Positions 8,153-16,951 are shown, numbered from the stretch's first letter. The stretch: DNA of 64,000 nt from Flavobacterium sp. ALJ2 (GCF_015594725.1 NZ_JADNRC010000003.1:62001-126000), one strand, 5' to 3'. A program made the numbers and translations. Notes: a model not told the origin generated them from the sequence alone.

Positions 8153-8411
8153 GAAATGTCATTTGTTTTGTAGCTAAAAGTATATGTTTTTTTTTAAACC
8201 AAAAAAATATTATAAAAAAATCTTTTTTTGGTTTAAAAAAATTTAAACTAAAAAAGAACACAGAAACAATCATAACGTACTAAAAATAACACAAATACAA
8301 TTTAATATTGAAATCAAAAACTTTCATTTATTTTAGTATCCCCAATCTAATTTTTTTTCTCATTCCTGATTAAAAACAGGATTATTGACGGTATAAAATA
8401 CCAATAACAAG
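8153..8411. other. Upstream region of adhesin operon, no gene seen
   Basis: Very AT-rich sequence with homopolymer A/T runs next to the adhesin start. I see no convincing open reading frame or RNA. A short GGTAT/ATACC inverted repeat (8390-8402) lies just left of operator copy 3. Confidence 0.4.
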
Positions 8412-8430
8412 TACGCAGTTGTTTTGCGTA
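8412..8430. promoter_or_regulatory. Inverted-repeat operator, copy 3, upstream of WYL regulator
   Basis: TACGCAGTTGTTTTGCGTA has perfect 6-bp arms TACGCA/TGCGTA around a 7-base centre. It differs from copies 1 and 2 at three bases. On the right, TACTTTTA (8446-8453) fits TAnnTTTG at seven of eight positions and would read toward the WYL gene. A direct effect on the leftward adhesin operon is also possible. The simplest reading is autoregulation by the WYL protein. Confidence 0.6.
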
Positions 8431-8591
8431 GAAAATATAAAAGCGTACTTTTATCCCTGAATTTTTTTTTGCAAAAAGGACAAAAACGGCAAGTATTTTA
8501 CTTTAACTTTTGACCAAAAGAGATAGTAACATTCTGATGCGTGATTTTCTTTTTTGTTGAAACACACCAAATAATTATTAACTAAATTAAT

Positions 8592-8709
8592 CTCGCAAAG
8601 ACGTAGAATAATAACGTTTTATTTTATGCAGATTTTACAGATTAAAGCAGATTTTTTTCTTAATCCTTTTAATCTGTCGCTTTAAATATAAAACTTTGAG
8701 CCTTTGCGG
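8592..8709. repeat. Nested inverted-repeat (REP-like) element
   Basis: The outer arms are CGCAAAG (8594-8600) and CTTTGCG (8702-8708). The inner arms are ACAGATTAAA (8637-8646) and TTTAATCTGT (8668-8677), both perfect. The words cgcaaag and cagatt are ones I associate with dispersed intergenic palindromes in flavobacteria; this is from memory and unverified. The element ends 14 bases before the WYL start and would lie in its leader. Confidence 0.5.
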
Positions 8710-8722
8710 CAAACCACATAAT

Positions 8723-9736
8723 ATGTCACAAAACAAAAATGCATTGATTCGATACAAAACAATCGATAAATGCCTGCAAAACCAATACAGAACCTGGACT
8801 CTCGACGATTTAATCGAAGCCTGTTCCGACGCATTATTTGAGTATGAAGGTCGCGAAAACCGCATAAGTAAACGTACCATCCAAATGGATATTCAACTCA
8901 TGCGAAGCGAAAAACTCGGATACAATGCTCCTATCGTAGTTTATGATAAGAAGTTTTATAAGTACGATGAAGAAGATTTCTCGATTACCGATATACCACT
9001 TACAGAAACCGACATGAATGTTTTAACAGAAACAGTTTCTATGTTAAAGCAATTTAAAGATTTCTCCTTGTTTAGTGATGTTTCGGATATTTTGCAGCGG
9101 TTAGAAGATAAAATCTATTCAGAGAAATCGCATACTAATTCTGTAATTTATCTGGATAAAAACGAAAACTTAAAAGGATTAGGTTATCTGGACGAAATAT
9201 ATCAAGCAATCATAAAAAAAATAGTTCTTGTTATTACCTATAAATCTTTTAAATCCAGAGAAGAACAAAAGTTTAATTTTCATCCTTTTATTTTAAAAGA
9301 GTTTAATAATCGTTGGTTTTTGGTAGGAAAGAAAAAAGGCACTCAACCCATAACCAATTTGGCTCTTGATCGGATTACCAGCATCGATTTTGATTTTAAC
9401 CTACCATATATAGAAGAAGTTTTTGATGCCGAAGATTTTTATAAAGATGTGGTTGGAGTTACCGTGAACCAAGGGATGAGCACTAGAAAAATTGAACTTT
9501 GGATTGATAAAGAAAATGCTCCTTATGTTTTAACAAAACCCTTTCATGCTTCGCAAAAGCTAGAAAAAGAAAATGAAGATGGAAGTATTATTATCTCACT
9601 AAAGCTTAAAACTAATTACGAAATAGAACGTTTGCTCTTGGGGTTTGGTGATGGATTAGAAGTTATAAGTCCCAATGGACTGCGATTACGAATAAAAGAT
9701 AAACTTAGAAAAGCTTTACTTAAATATGGAGAATAA
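8723..9736 (+). CDS. WYL-domain transcriptional regulator
   Basis: Protein of 337 residues from ATG 8723. An in-frame TTG at 8696 exists, but the ATG gives the usual MSQNKNALIRYKTIDKC opening of this family. The N-terminal helix-turn-helix region (about 1-75) includes WTLDDLIEACSDAL and SKRTIQMDIQLMRS. The central WYL domain includes ITYKSF, HPFILKEFNNRWFLVG (the WYL signature appears as WFL) and LALDRITSI. The C-terminal region resembles WCX. WYL proteins are ligand-sensing, palindrome-binding regulators that often control defence or nucleic-acid repair genes. The inverted repeat 290 bases upstream matches those of the RNA ligase and SUKH/HD genes, making it the candidate regulator of that cluster. 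Confidence 0.85.
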   Translation: MSQNKNALIRYKTIDKCLQNQYRTWTLDDLIEACSDALFEYEGRENRISKRTIQMDIQLMRSEKLGYNAPIVVYDKKFYKYDEEDFSITDIPLTETDMNVLTETVSMLKQFKDFSLFSDVSDILQRLEDKIYSEKSHTNSVIYLDKNENLKGLGYLDEIYQAIIKKIVLVITYKSFKSREEQKFNFHPFILKEFNNRWFLVGKKKGTQPITNLALDRITSIDFDFNLPYIEEVFDAEDFYKDVVGVTVNQGMSTRKIELWIDKENAPYVLTKPFHASQKLEKENEDGSIIISLKLKTNYEIERLLLGFGDGLEVISPNGLRLRIKDKLRKALLKYGE

Positions 9737-10076
9737 TTTTTTCCGTTTTTAAAATAAAGAAATATCTTTCAAGATACATTAATCAAAAATCCTAATTTAC
9801 TGACCCAATGTAACTTTTCGGATAATTCAATAGCTAAAATTTCAAAAAAAATATTATATTTCATTCGAAAAATAAAAACTTAATCGACTCTATTTCAGAA
9901 CTAATATTTAACAAACTAAAAAATATTTTTCAAAATACTATGCGTGCATAATATTTTTTTGTTATATTTGAAATCGATATAGTTGCCAAAAAAAACGAAT
10001 TCGATTTAAATTAATGCAAAAGATACTATCGCAATGTATTCACATTAAAATTAGATAATCAAATACAATCTACAAA
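9737..10076 (+). promoter_or_regulatory. Intergenic region with promoter of the marR-fad operon
   Basis: The 340 bases contain no gene I can support. TATATTTG at 9963-9970 is an exact TAnnTTTG -7 element and would give a leader of about 100 nt before marR. No clear palindromic MarR operator was identified. Confidence 0.5.
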
Positions 10077-10544
10077 ATGAAAGAAAAAACTATAGATTAT
10101 ATTTTACGCGCAACCTGGCAAGCTGTATCAAGAATGTACAACGAAGAAGCTGCAAAATATGATGGGACAATGGCTACTGGTTTTGCCCTATTAAGTATTG
10201 ATAAAGAAGAAGGTACTCCATCGACAGCATTAGGCCCTAGAATGGGAATGGAAGCCACTAGCTTAACCAGAACGCTCAAATCTATGGAAGATAAAGGCTT
10301 GATTGTTCGCAAGAAAAATCCAACCGATGGACGAGGTGTTTTGATTTATCTAACTGAATTTGGAAAAGAAAAAAGAGATTTATCTAAAAATACAGTCTTA
10401 AAATTTAATGAAACAGTTAGAAATCACATTTCTGAAGAAAAATTAAAACATTTTATTGAAGTTTCAGAAATCATAAATGAATTAATACAAGATAAAAATA
10501 TATTTAATCAAACAGAAAAAACAGAAAATGAAACGCACAATTAA
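10077..10544 (+). CDS. MarR-family transcriptional regulator of the fad operon
   Basis: Winged-helix regulator of 155 residues, normal length for the family. The recognition region TSLTRTLKSMEDKGLIVRKKNPTDGR (about 60-85) has the MarR wing motif, with Asp-Gly-Arg at its end, followed by LTEFGKEKRD. The last 17 bases overlap the start of fadN, so it is translationally coupled to the beta-oxidation genes. By position it probably senses acyl-CoA or a fatty acid and controls its own operon. No ligand information is visible in the sequence. Confidence 0.85.
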   Translation: MKEKTIDYILRATWQAVSRMYNEEAAKYDGTMATGFALLSIDKEEGTPSTALGPRMGMEATSLTRTLKSMEDKGLIVRKKNPTDGRGVLIYLTEFGKEKRDLSKNTVLKFNETVRNHISEEKLKHFIEVSEIINELIQDKNIFNQTEKTENETHN

Positions 10545-12918
10545 AAAAGTTGCCGTAATTGGATCCGGAATTATGGGTTCAGGAATAGCTTGTCATTTTG
10601 CTAACATTGGTGTGGAAGTTTTACTCCTAGACATCATTCCCCGTGAGTTAACAGAGACAGAAACTAAAAAAGGCTTAACGCTTGATAGCAAAGCCGTAAG
10701 AAACAGAGTAGTAAACGAACACCTTGCTAACTCATTAAAATCTAAACCATCTCCTATTTACAGTCAGAAATTTGCAAACAGAATTACGACTGGAAATACA
10801 ACTGATGATATGGCAAAAATTGCCAATGTTGATTGGATTATTGAAGTTGTAGTAGAACGTCTTGATATTAAAAAACTGGTTTTTGAGCAAATTGAAAAAT
10901 TCCGTAAACCAGGAACATTAGTAACATCAAACACATCTGGTATTCCGATTCACTTTATGAGCGAAGGAAGAAGCGAAGACTTCCAACAACATTTCTGCGG
11001 AACACACTTTTTTAACCCTGCGCGTTACTTAAAATTATTTGAAATTATTCCTGGTCCAAAAACTTCGACTCAAGTATTGGATTTCTTAAATGAATACGGA
11101 TCTAAATTTTTAGGAAAAACTTCAGTTGTTGCTAAAGACACTCCTGCTTTTATCGGAAACAGAATCGGTATTTATGGCATCCAAAGTTTATTCCATTTAG
11201 TTAAAGAAATGGGATTAACTATCGAAGAAGTTGATAAATTGACCGGACCAGTTATTGGTCGTCCAAAATCGGCTACTTTCCGTACAGTTGATGTTGTAGG
11301 TTTAGATACTTTGGTACACGTTGCCAATGGTATTTACGAAAACTGCCCAACAGACGAACAACACGAATTGTTCAAACTTCCAGATTTCATCACAAAAATG
11401 ATGGAGAATAATTGGTTAGGAAGCAAAACAGGACAAGGTTTCTACAAAAAAGTAGATAGAGATATCCTTACTCTTGATTTAGACACGCTAGAATATCGTG
11501 CAGCTAAAAAAGCCAATTTTGCTACACTTGAACTAACAAAAACTATCGATAAACCTATCAATCGTTTTAAAGTTTTGGTGAAAGGTAAAGATAAAGCTGG
11601 AGAATTTTACCGCAAAAGTTTCGCCGGAATGTTTGCTTATGTATCAAACAGAATTCCTGAAATATCAGACGAATTATATAAAATTGACGATGCCATGAAA
11701 GCTGGTTTCGGATGGGAAAATGGTCCTTTCGAAATTTGGGATGCAATTGGTGTCGAAAACGGAATCGAAATCATGAAAGCCGAAGGTTTAACGCCTGCTG
11801 CATGGGTAAACGACATGATAGCTTCTGGAAGCAAAAGCTTCTACTCTGTAAAAGAAGGGGCTACTTATTTTTATAACATTTCGACAAAATCACAAACTAA
11901 AGTTCCAGGACAAGATGCATTCATTATCCTAAACAACATTCGCGAAAGCAAAAAAGTTTGGAGCAATAGTGGTGCAATTATCCAAGATTTAGGAGATGGA
12001 ATCTTAAACTTAGAATTCCAATCTAAAATGAATACTATTGGAGGTGATGTACTTCAAGCAATTAATAAAGCAATCGACTTATCTGAAAAAGAATATCAAG
12101 GTTTAGTTATTGGTAACCAAGCAGCGAATTTCTCTGTAGGTGCTAATATCGGAATGATATTTATGATGGCTGTTGAGCAAGAATATGACGAGTTGAATAT
12201 GGCCATCAAAATGTTCCAAGACACAATGATGCGCGTACGTTACTCAGGAATCCCTGTTGTTGTAGCTCCTCACGGAATGACTTTTGGTGGTGGATGCGAA
12301 ATGAGCTTACATGCCGATAAGGTGGTAGCTGCTGCTGAAACCTATATGGGATTAGTTGAGTTTGGTGTTGGTGTACTTCCTGGTGGTGGTGGATCTAAAG
12401 AAATGGCTTTAAGAGCTTCTGACCTATTCCGTAAAAACGATGTGGAATTAAACGTTCTTCAAGAATATTTCTTAACTATCGCTATGGCAAAAGTATCAAC
12501 TTCTGGTTATGAAGCTTTTGACACTGGACTTTTACAACATGGTAGAGATGTTATTGTGGTAAACAAAGACCGTCAGATTGCCGAAGCTAAAAAACATGCC
12601 TTGTTAATGGCTGAAGCTGGTTATACACAACCAATAAGAAGAACAGATGTAAAAGTATTAGGAAAACAAGCTCTTGGAATGTTCTTAGTAGGTACAGATC
12701 AAATGGAAGCTGGAAAATACATCTCTGAGCACGATAAAAAAATTGCTAACAAACTAGCTTACGTTATGGCTGGTGGTGATTTATCTGAAGCTACTTTAGT
12801 ATCTGAGCAATATTTATTAGATATCGAACGTGAAGCTTTCTTGAGTTTATGTACAGAGAGAAAGACATTGGAGAGAATCCAGTATATGTTAACTAAAGGA
12901 AAACCTTTGAGAAACTAG
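10528..12918 (+). CDS. fadN: 3-hydroxyacyl-CoA dehydrogenase / enoyl-CoA hydratase (FadN type)
   Basis: Bifunctional beta-oxidation enzyme of 796 residues. The NAD-binding Rossmann motif GSGIMGSG is at 12-19 and the dehydrogenase signature THFFNPARYLKLFEI at about 167. A second 3HCDH-like domain follows, and the enoyl-CoA hydratase/isomerase domain is C-terminal (from about 460), with FSVGANI, FGGGCEM and GLVEFGVGVLPGGGG supplying the oxyanion hole and both catalytic Glu positions. The dehydrogenase-first order and the length match Bacillus FadN rather than E. coli FadB, where the hydratase comes first. The downstream fadA and fadE reproduce the fadNAE gene order. The start overlaps the end of marR. 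Confidence 0.92.
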   Translation: MKRTIKKVAVIGSGIMGSGIACHFANIGVEVLLLDIIPRELTETETKKGLTLDSKAVRNRVVNEHLANSLKSKPSPIYSQKFANRITTGNTTDDMAKIANVDWIIEVVVERLDIKKLVFEQIEKFRKPGTLVTSNTSGIPIHFMSEGRSEDFQQHFCGTHFFNPARYLKLFEIIPGPKTSTQVLDFLNEYGSKFLGKTSVVAKDTPAFIGNRIGIYGIQSLFHLVKEMGLTIEEVDKLTGPVIGRPKSATFRTVDVVGLDTLVHVANGIYENCPTDEQHELFKLPDFITKMMENNWLGSKTGQGFYKKVDRDILTLDLDTLEYRAAKKANFATLELTKTIDKPINRFKVLVKGKDKAGEFYRKSFAGMFAYVSNRIPEISDELYKIDDAMKAGFGWENGPFEIWDAIGVENGIEIMKAEGLTPAAWVNDMIASGSKSFYSVKEGATYFYNISTKSQTKVPGQDAFIILNNIRESKKVWSNSGAIIQDLGDGILNLEFQSKMNTIGGDVLQAINKAIDLSEKEYQGLVIGNQAANFSVGANIGMIFMMAVEQEYDELNMAIKMFQDTMMRVRYSGIPVVVAPHGMTFGGGCEMSLHADKVVAAAETYMGLVEFGVGVLPGGGGSKEMALRASDLFRKNDVELNVLQEYFLTIAMAKVSTSGYEAFDTGLLQHGRDVIVVNKDRQIAEAKKHALLMAEAGYTQPIRRTDVKVLGKQALGMFLVGTDQMEAGKYISEHDKKIANKLAYVMAGGDLSEATLVSEQYLLDIEREAFLSLCTERKTLERIQYMLTKGKPLRN

Positions 12919-12930
12919 TATCAAGTAATA

Positions 12931-13340
12931 AGAATTAAGTATTAAGAAATGCACCAGTTTTAAAAATTAAAGATTTGGCAGAAAGCAATGGATATAGCGG
13001 TTCATGTTTATGAAATCTCAGCATTGTTGCCAAATGATGAAAAGTTCAATTTAATTCATCAAATAAAAAAATGTGCTGTTTCCATTCCTTCAAATATTGC
13101 TGAAGGCTCAGGTAGAAATTCAGATAAAGAATTTATGCATTTTTTAGGAATTGCAAATGGTTCAACTTTTGAATTAATAACCCAATTAATACTTGCAAAA
13201 AGGCTTAAGCTTGTTAGTGAAGATTTAATTCAACCAACTATTAATCAATTAGTAGAAGTTTCAAATATGAATTTTTCATTTCAAAGGTCATTAAAAGATA
13301 AAATCAACAAAACAATTGGAAAATCTTAATACTTGATTCT
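12931..13340. repeat. Inverted repeat enclosing the first four-helix-bundle gene
   Basis: Left arm AGAATTAAGTATTAAGA (12931-12947) and right arm TCTTAATACTTGATTCT (13324-13340) are complementary over 17 bases, with one position a G-U wobble in RNA. They enclose the S23-type gene and overlap its last codons. In the polycistronic mRNA they could form a long duplex, as the terminal stems of rRNA intervening sequences do. Confidence 0.6.
12988..13329 (+). CDS. Four-helix-bundle (S23/IVS-type) protein, N-terminus damaged
   Basis: Protein of 113 residues with the family signature CAVSIPSNIAEGSGRNSDKEF, a helical bundle related to proteins encoded in 23S rRNA intervening sequences. The usual N-terminus of this family (a form of HNFKxLKIWQKAM) is visible upstream as MHQF-stop-KLKIWQKAM. 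The original ATG at 12949 is followed by an in-frame TAA at 12961-12963, and the frame is open again from ATG 12988. About 13 residues are therefore lost, unless the stop is bypassed. It sits between fadN and fadA and is enclosed by inverted repeats. The function of the family is unclear, probably RNA or protein binding. Confidence 0.65.
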   Translation: MDIAVHVYEISALLPNDEKFNLIHQIKKCAVSIPSNIAEGSGRNSDKEFMHFLGIANGSTFELITQLILAKRLKLVSEDLIQPTINQLVEVSNMNFSFQRSLKDKINKTIGKS

Positions 13341-13361
13341 CCAATCTTAATACAATCATTT

Positions 13362-14543
13362 ATGAAAACAGCATATATAGTAAAAGCATACCGTACTGCG
13401 GTAGGAAAAGCACCAAAAGGAGTTTTTAGATTTAAAAGACCTGATGAATTGGCTGCAGAAACCATTCAGTTTATGATGGCTGAACTACCTGATTTTGACA
13501 AAAAACGTATTGATGACGTTATGGTAGGAAATGCCATGCCAGAAGCCGAACAAGGTTTAAACGTTGGTCGTTTAATCTCTCTTATGGGATTAAAAGTAGA
13601 AGATGTTCCTGGTGTAACTGTAAATCGTTACTGTGCATCTGGACTTGAAACTATCGGAATGGCAACGGCTAAAATCCAATCGGGAATGGCAGATTGTATC
13701 ATCGCTGGTGGTGCCGAAAGCATGAGCTTTATTCCAATGGGAGGCTACAAACCAACTCCGGATTATAAACTTGCTGCCGAAGGTCACGAAGATTATTACT
13801 GGGGAATGGGGTTAACTGCTGAGGCAGTTGCCAACCAATATAAAATTTCAAGAGAAGATCAAGATGAGTTTGCTTATAACTCTCACATCAAAGCATTAAA
13901 AGCGCAAGCTGAAGGTAAATTCGACAAACAAATTGTTCCAATTACTGTTGAACAAACTTTTATCAATGAAAGTGGTAAAAAAGAAACAAAATCATACGTT
14001 GTAAATAAAGACGAAGGTCCTCGTGCTGGAACTTCTAAAGAAGCTTTGGCTGGTTTAAGACCTGTTTTTGCTGCTGACGGAAGCGTAACTGCTGGTAACT
14101 CTTCTCAAATGAGTGATGGTGCTGCTTTTGTTTTAATCATGAGCGAGGATATGGTAAAAGAATTAAACCTTGAGCCTATCGCTAGATTAGTAAACTTTGC
14201 TTCATCAGGTGTTGAACCAAGAATCATGGGAATCGGACCTGTAAAAGCAATTCCGAAAGCCTTAAAACAAGCAGGTTTACAACTAAAAGATATTGATTTA
14301 GTAGAGCTAAACGAAGCTTTTGCTTCTCAATCATTAGCTGTAGTTCGCGAATTAGGTTTAAACCCTGATATCGTAAACGTTAATGGTGGTGCAATCGCTT
14401 TAGGTCACCCTCTAGGATGCACAGGAGCAAAACTATCTGTACAATTATTCGACGAAATGAAACGCAGAGGAAGTAAATACGGAATCGTTTCTATGTGTGT
14501 AGGAACGGGACAAGGAAGTGCTGGAATTTACGAGGTTCTTTAA
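13362..14543 (+). CDS. fadA: Acetyl-CoA C-acyltransferase (3-ketoacyl-CoA thiolase)
   Basis: Thiolase of 393 residues catalysing the last step of beta-oxidation, CoA-dependent cleavage of 3-ketoacyl-CoA. The active-site nucleophile is Cys91 in NRYCASGLETIGMA. The second half has LNEAFASQS, NGGAIALGHPLGCTGA with the catalytic His, and the C-terminal CVGTGQGSAG with the acid/base Cys. Length is standard. It lies in the fad operon downstream of fadN; the intervening S23-type gene separates the two by about 440 bases. Nothing unusual is seen in the coding sequence. Confidence 0.93.
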   Translation: MKTAYIVKAYRTAVGKAPKGVFRFKRPDELAAETIQFMMAELPDFDKKRIDDVMVGNAMPEAEQGLNVGRLISLMGLKVEDVPGVTVNRYCASGLETIGMATAKIQSGMADCIIAGGAESMSFIPMGGYKPTPDYKLAAEGHEDYYWGMGLTAEAVANQYKISREDQDEFAYNSHIKALKAQAEGKFDKQIVPITVEQTFINESGKKETKSYVVNKDEGPRAGTSKEALAGLRPVFAADGSVTAGNSSQMSDGAAFVLIMSEDMVKELNLEPIARLVNFASSGVEPRIMGIGPVKAIPKALKQAGLQLKDIDLVELNEAFASQSLAVVRELGLNPDIVNVNGGAIALGHPLGCTGAKLSVQLFDEMKRRGSKYGIVSMCVGTGQGSAGIYEVL

Positions 14544-14717
14544 AAAGAGAGAATAGTGGAAAGAAGCAAGAGGAAAGATGTTTTTTTGAGAAGGAAGAAG
14601 TAAGAGTGAAGACTCTTTAAGGTAATAAAAAACCTACTTTTAAACTCGTGATTTCTTATCTTGGCTCAAAAAACAAGAGACATAATTTTAAGAATTTTGA
14701 AAATTTGGATTTTAGCA

Positions 14718-15041
14718 ATGAATATTACAAATGATATTTATAAACTAACATTAACTTTTCCAAAATTCGAGATCTATAGCTTGACAAGTCAGATGAATCG
14801 ATGCTCCGTTTCAATGCCATCTAATATTGCAGAAGGCTCAAACAGAGGAAATAAACATTTTCAACATTATTTGAATATTAGTTTAGGATCTTCATTTGAA
14901 TTACAAACACAATTATTGATAGCATGTCAAAACGACTATTTATCAAAAGAAAAAACTGAAGAAATAGAAAACAAAATAATTGAATTTCAAAAGATGACAA
15001 CAGGTTTCATAAACAAGTTAGACAACAATCTTTCTTCTTGA
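14718..15041 (+). CDS. Second four-helix-bundle (S23/IVS-type) protein, probable N-terminal frameshift
   Basis: The conserved part starts at ATG 14718 and carries the signature CSVSMPSNIAEGSNRGNKHF. An open frame from TTG 14661 gives 126 residues. The family N-terminus HNFKNLKIWILAM is visible at 14681-14720, but only if one T is removed from the TTTT run near 14695-14698, so a one-base insertion or sequencing error is likely. Weakly complementary flanks occur at 14562-14576 and 15030-15052. This is the second such gene between fad genes, here between fadA and fadE. It is clearly homologous to, but not identical with, the copy at 12988. Confidence 0.6.
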   Translation: MNITNDIYKLTLTFPKFEIYSLTSQMNRCSVSMPSNIAEGSNRGNKHFQHYLNISLGSSFELQTQLLIACQNDYLSKEKTEEIENKIIEFQKMTTGFINKLDNNLSS

Positions 15042-15082
15042 TTCTTGCATCTAAATTTAAAAAAATAAAAAAAAACAGAACC

Positions 15083-16873
15083 ATGTCAGACAAAACAAGA
15101 GGAGGTCAATTCCTAGTAAAAGAAACAAAATGCGAAGATATCTTTACACCAGAAGATTTTTCGGAAGAGCAGTTAATGATGCGTGACTCTGTAAAAGAGT
15201 TTGTGGACAAAGAATTATGGGCACATAAAGATCGTTTTGAGAAAAAAGATTATGCTTATACTGAATCATCTATGCGTAAAGCTGGTGAACTAGGACTTCT
15301 AGGAGTTGCTGTTCCTGAAGAGTACGGCGGATTAGGAATGGGATTTGTATCTACTATGCTAGTTTGTGATTATATCTCAGGAGCCACAGGTTCGTTCTCT
15401 ACTGCTTTTGGAGCACATACAGGTATTGGAACTATGCCAATTACGCTTTACGGATCTGAAGAGCAAAAGAAAAAATATGTTCCTAAATTAGCTACAGGTG
15501 AATGGTTTGGAGCTTATTGCTTAACTGAACCGGGAGCTGGATCTGATGCTAACTCTGGAAAAACTAAAGCAGTTTTATCTGAAGATGGAACACATTACAA
15601 AATTACTGGACAAAAAATGTGGATTTCGAATGCTGGTTTCTGTAGCGTTTTCATCGTTTTTGCTCGTATTGGTGATGATAAAAACATTACAGGTTTTATC
15701 GTAGAAAATGATCCTTCTAATGGAATTTCTATGAATGAAGAAGAGCATAAATTAGGAATCCGTGCTTCATCTACTCGTCAGGTTTTCTTTAATGATACCA
15801 AAGTACCTGTTGAAAATATGCTTTCTGAAAGAGGAAACGGTTTCAAGATTGCAATGAATGCATTAAATGTTGGTCGTATTAAACTAGCTGCAGCTTGTCT
15901 TGATGCTCAAAGAAGAGTAACCTCTGGAGCAGTAAAATATGCTAACGAAAGAATCCAATTTAATACAGCAATTTCTCAATTTGGAGCAATTCGTTATAAA
16001 CTAGCCGAAATGGCAACTAGCGCTTATGCTGGTGAGAGTGCTTCTTACCGTGCTGCAAAAGATATTGAAGATAGAATTATTGCTCGTGAAGCAGAAGGAG
16101 CAACACATCAAGAAGCAGAATTAAAAGGGGTTGAAGAATACGCAATTGAGTGTTCTATCCTTAAAGTTGCTGTTTCTGAAGACATTCAAAATTGTGCTGA
16201 CGAAGGAATTCAAATTTTTGGTGGAATGGGATTCTCTGAAGATACACCAATGGAAAGTGCTTGGAGAGATGCTCGTATCGCTCGTATTTACGAAGGTACA
16301 AACGAAATCAACAGAATGCTTTCTGTAGGTATGTTAATCAAAAAAGCAATGAAAGGGCATGTTGATCTATTAGGACCTGCAATGAAAGTATCTGAAGAAT
16401 TAATGGGTATTCCATCTTTTGACACTCCTGATTTCTCTGAATTATTTGCTGAAGAAAAAGGAATCGTTGCAAACCTGAAAAAAGTTTTCTTAATGGTTGC
16501 TGGTAGTGCAGTCCAAAAATATGGTCCAGACTTAGATGCTCACCAACAATTATTAATGGCTGCATCAGATATCTTAATCGAAATCTATATGGCAGAAAGT
16601 ACTATTCTTAGAACTGAAAAATTAGCCAAAAAAGAAGGCGAAGCTAAAGTACAAGAGCAAATTGCCATGGCAAAATTATACTTATACAAAGCAGTAGATA
16701 TTGTTACTCAAAAAGGAAAAGAAGGTATTATCTCTTTTGCTGAAGGTGACGAACAACGTATGATGTTAATGGGATTACGTCGTTTTACAAAATATACTAA
16801 TATGCCAAATGTAGTAGCTCTTAGAGAAACGATTACTTCAAAATTAGTTGCAGAAAACGAATACTGCTTCTAA
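15083..16873 (+). CDS. fadE: Acyl-CoA dehydrogenase (FadE type)
   Basis: Flavoenzyme of 596 residues from ATG 15083, which is preferred because the upstream in-frame extension overlaps the preceding gene and the family starts near MSDKTRGGQFL. It performs the first, FAD-dependent dehydrogenation of acyl-CoA. Motifs are YCLTEPGAGSDA, KMWISNAG and RIYEGTNEINRM, with the catalytic Glu region. The C-terminal extension of about 170 residues is typical of the long form found in Bacillus FadE. It is the last gene of the fad operon; a terminator follows at 16908-16941. Confidence 0.92.
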   Translation: MSDKTRGGQFLVKETKCEDIFTPEDFSEEQLMMRDSVKEFVDKELWAHKDRFEKKDYAYTESSMRKAGELGLLGVAVPEEYGGLGMGFVSTMLVCDYISGATGSFSTAFGAHTGIGTMPITLYGSEEQKKKYVPKLATGEWFGAYCLTEPGAGSDANSGKTKAVLSEDGTHYKITGQKMWISNAGFCSVFIVFARIGDDKNITGFIVENDPSNGISMNEEEHKLGIRASSTRQVFFNDTKVPVENMLSERGNGFKIAMNALNVGRIKLAAACLDAQRRVTSGAVKYANERIQFNTAISQFGAIRYKLAEMATSAYAGESASYRAAKDIEDRIIAREAEGATHQEAELKGVEEYAIECSILKVAVSEDIQNCADEGIQIFGGMGFSEDTPMESAWRDARIARIYEGTNEINRMLSVGMLIKKAMKGHVDLLGPAMKVSEELMGIPSFDTPDFSELFAEEKGIVANLKKVFLMVAGSAVQKYGPDLDAHQQLLMAASDILIEIYMAESTILRTEKLAKKEGEAKVQEQIAMAKLYLYKAVDIVTQKGKEGIISFAEGDEQRMMLMGLRRFTKYTNMPNVVALRETITSKLVAENEYCF

Positions 16874-16907
16874 AATAAAAATAGTTTTTAGTCAATTTAA
16901 TTTGTTC

Positions 16908-16948
16908 AAAACCGCAGCTGTCCCGAAAACACTGCGGTTTTATTTTTT
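16908..16948 (+). terminator. Terminator of the fad operon
   Basis: AAAACCGCAG (16908-16917) pairs with CTGCGGTTTT (16932-16941) and is followed by a T run. It ends the fad operon and faces the convergent BCCT transporter gene. Confidence 0.75.
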
Positions 16949-16951
16949 TGT

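Noticed and set aside
8696..8722. TTG start for the WYL regulator
   Set aside because: The added residues come from the REP-like element, and the ATG at 8723 yields the usual family N-terminus.
15038..15082. Upstream extension of fadE
   Set aside because: It overlaps the end of the preceding S23-type gene and gives a lysine-rich stretch absent from the family; ATG 15083 fits homologues.
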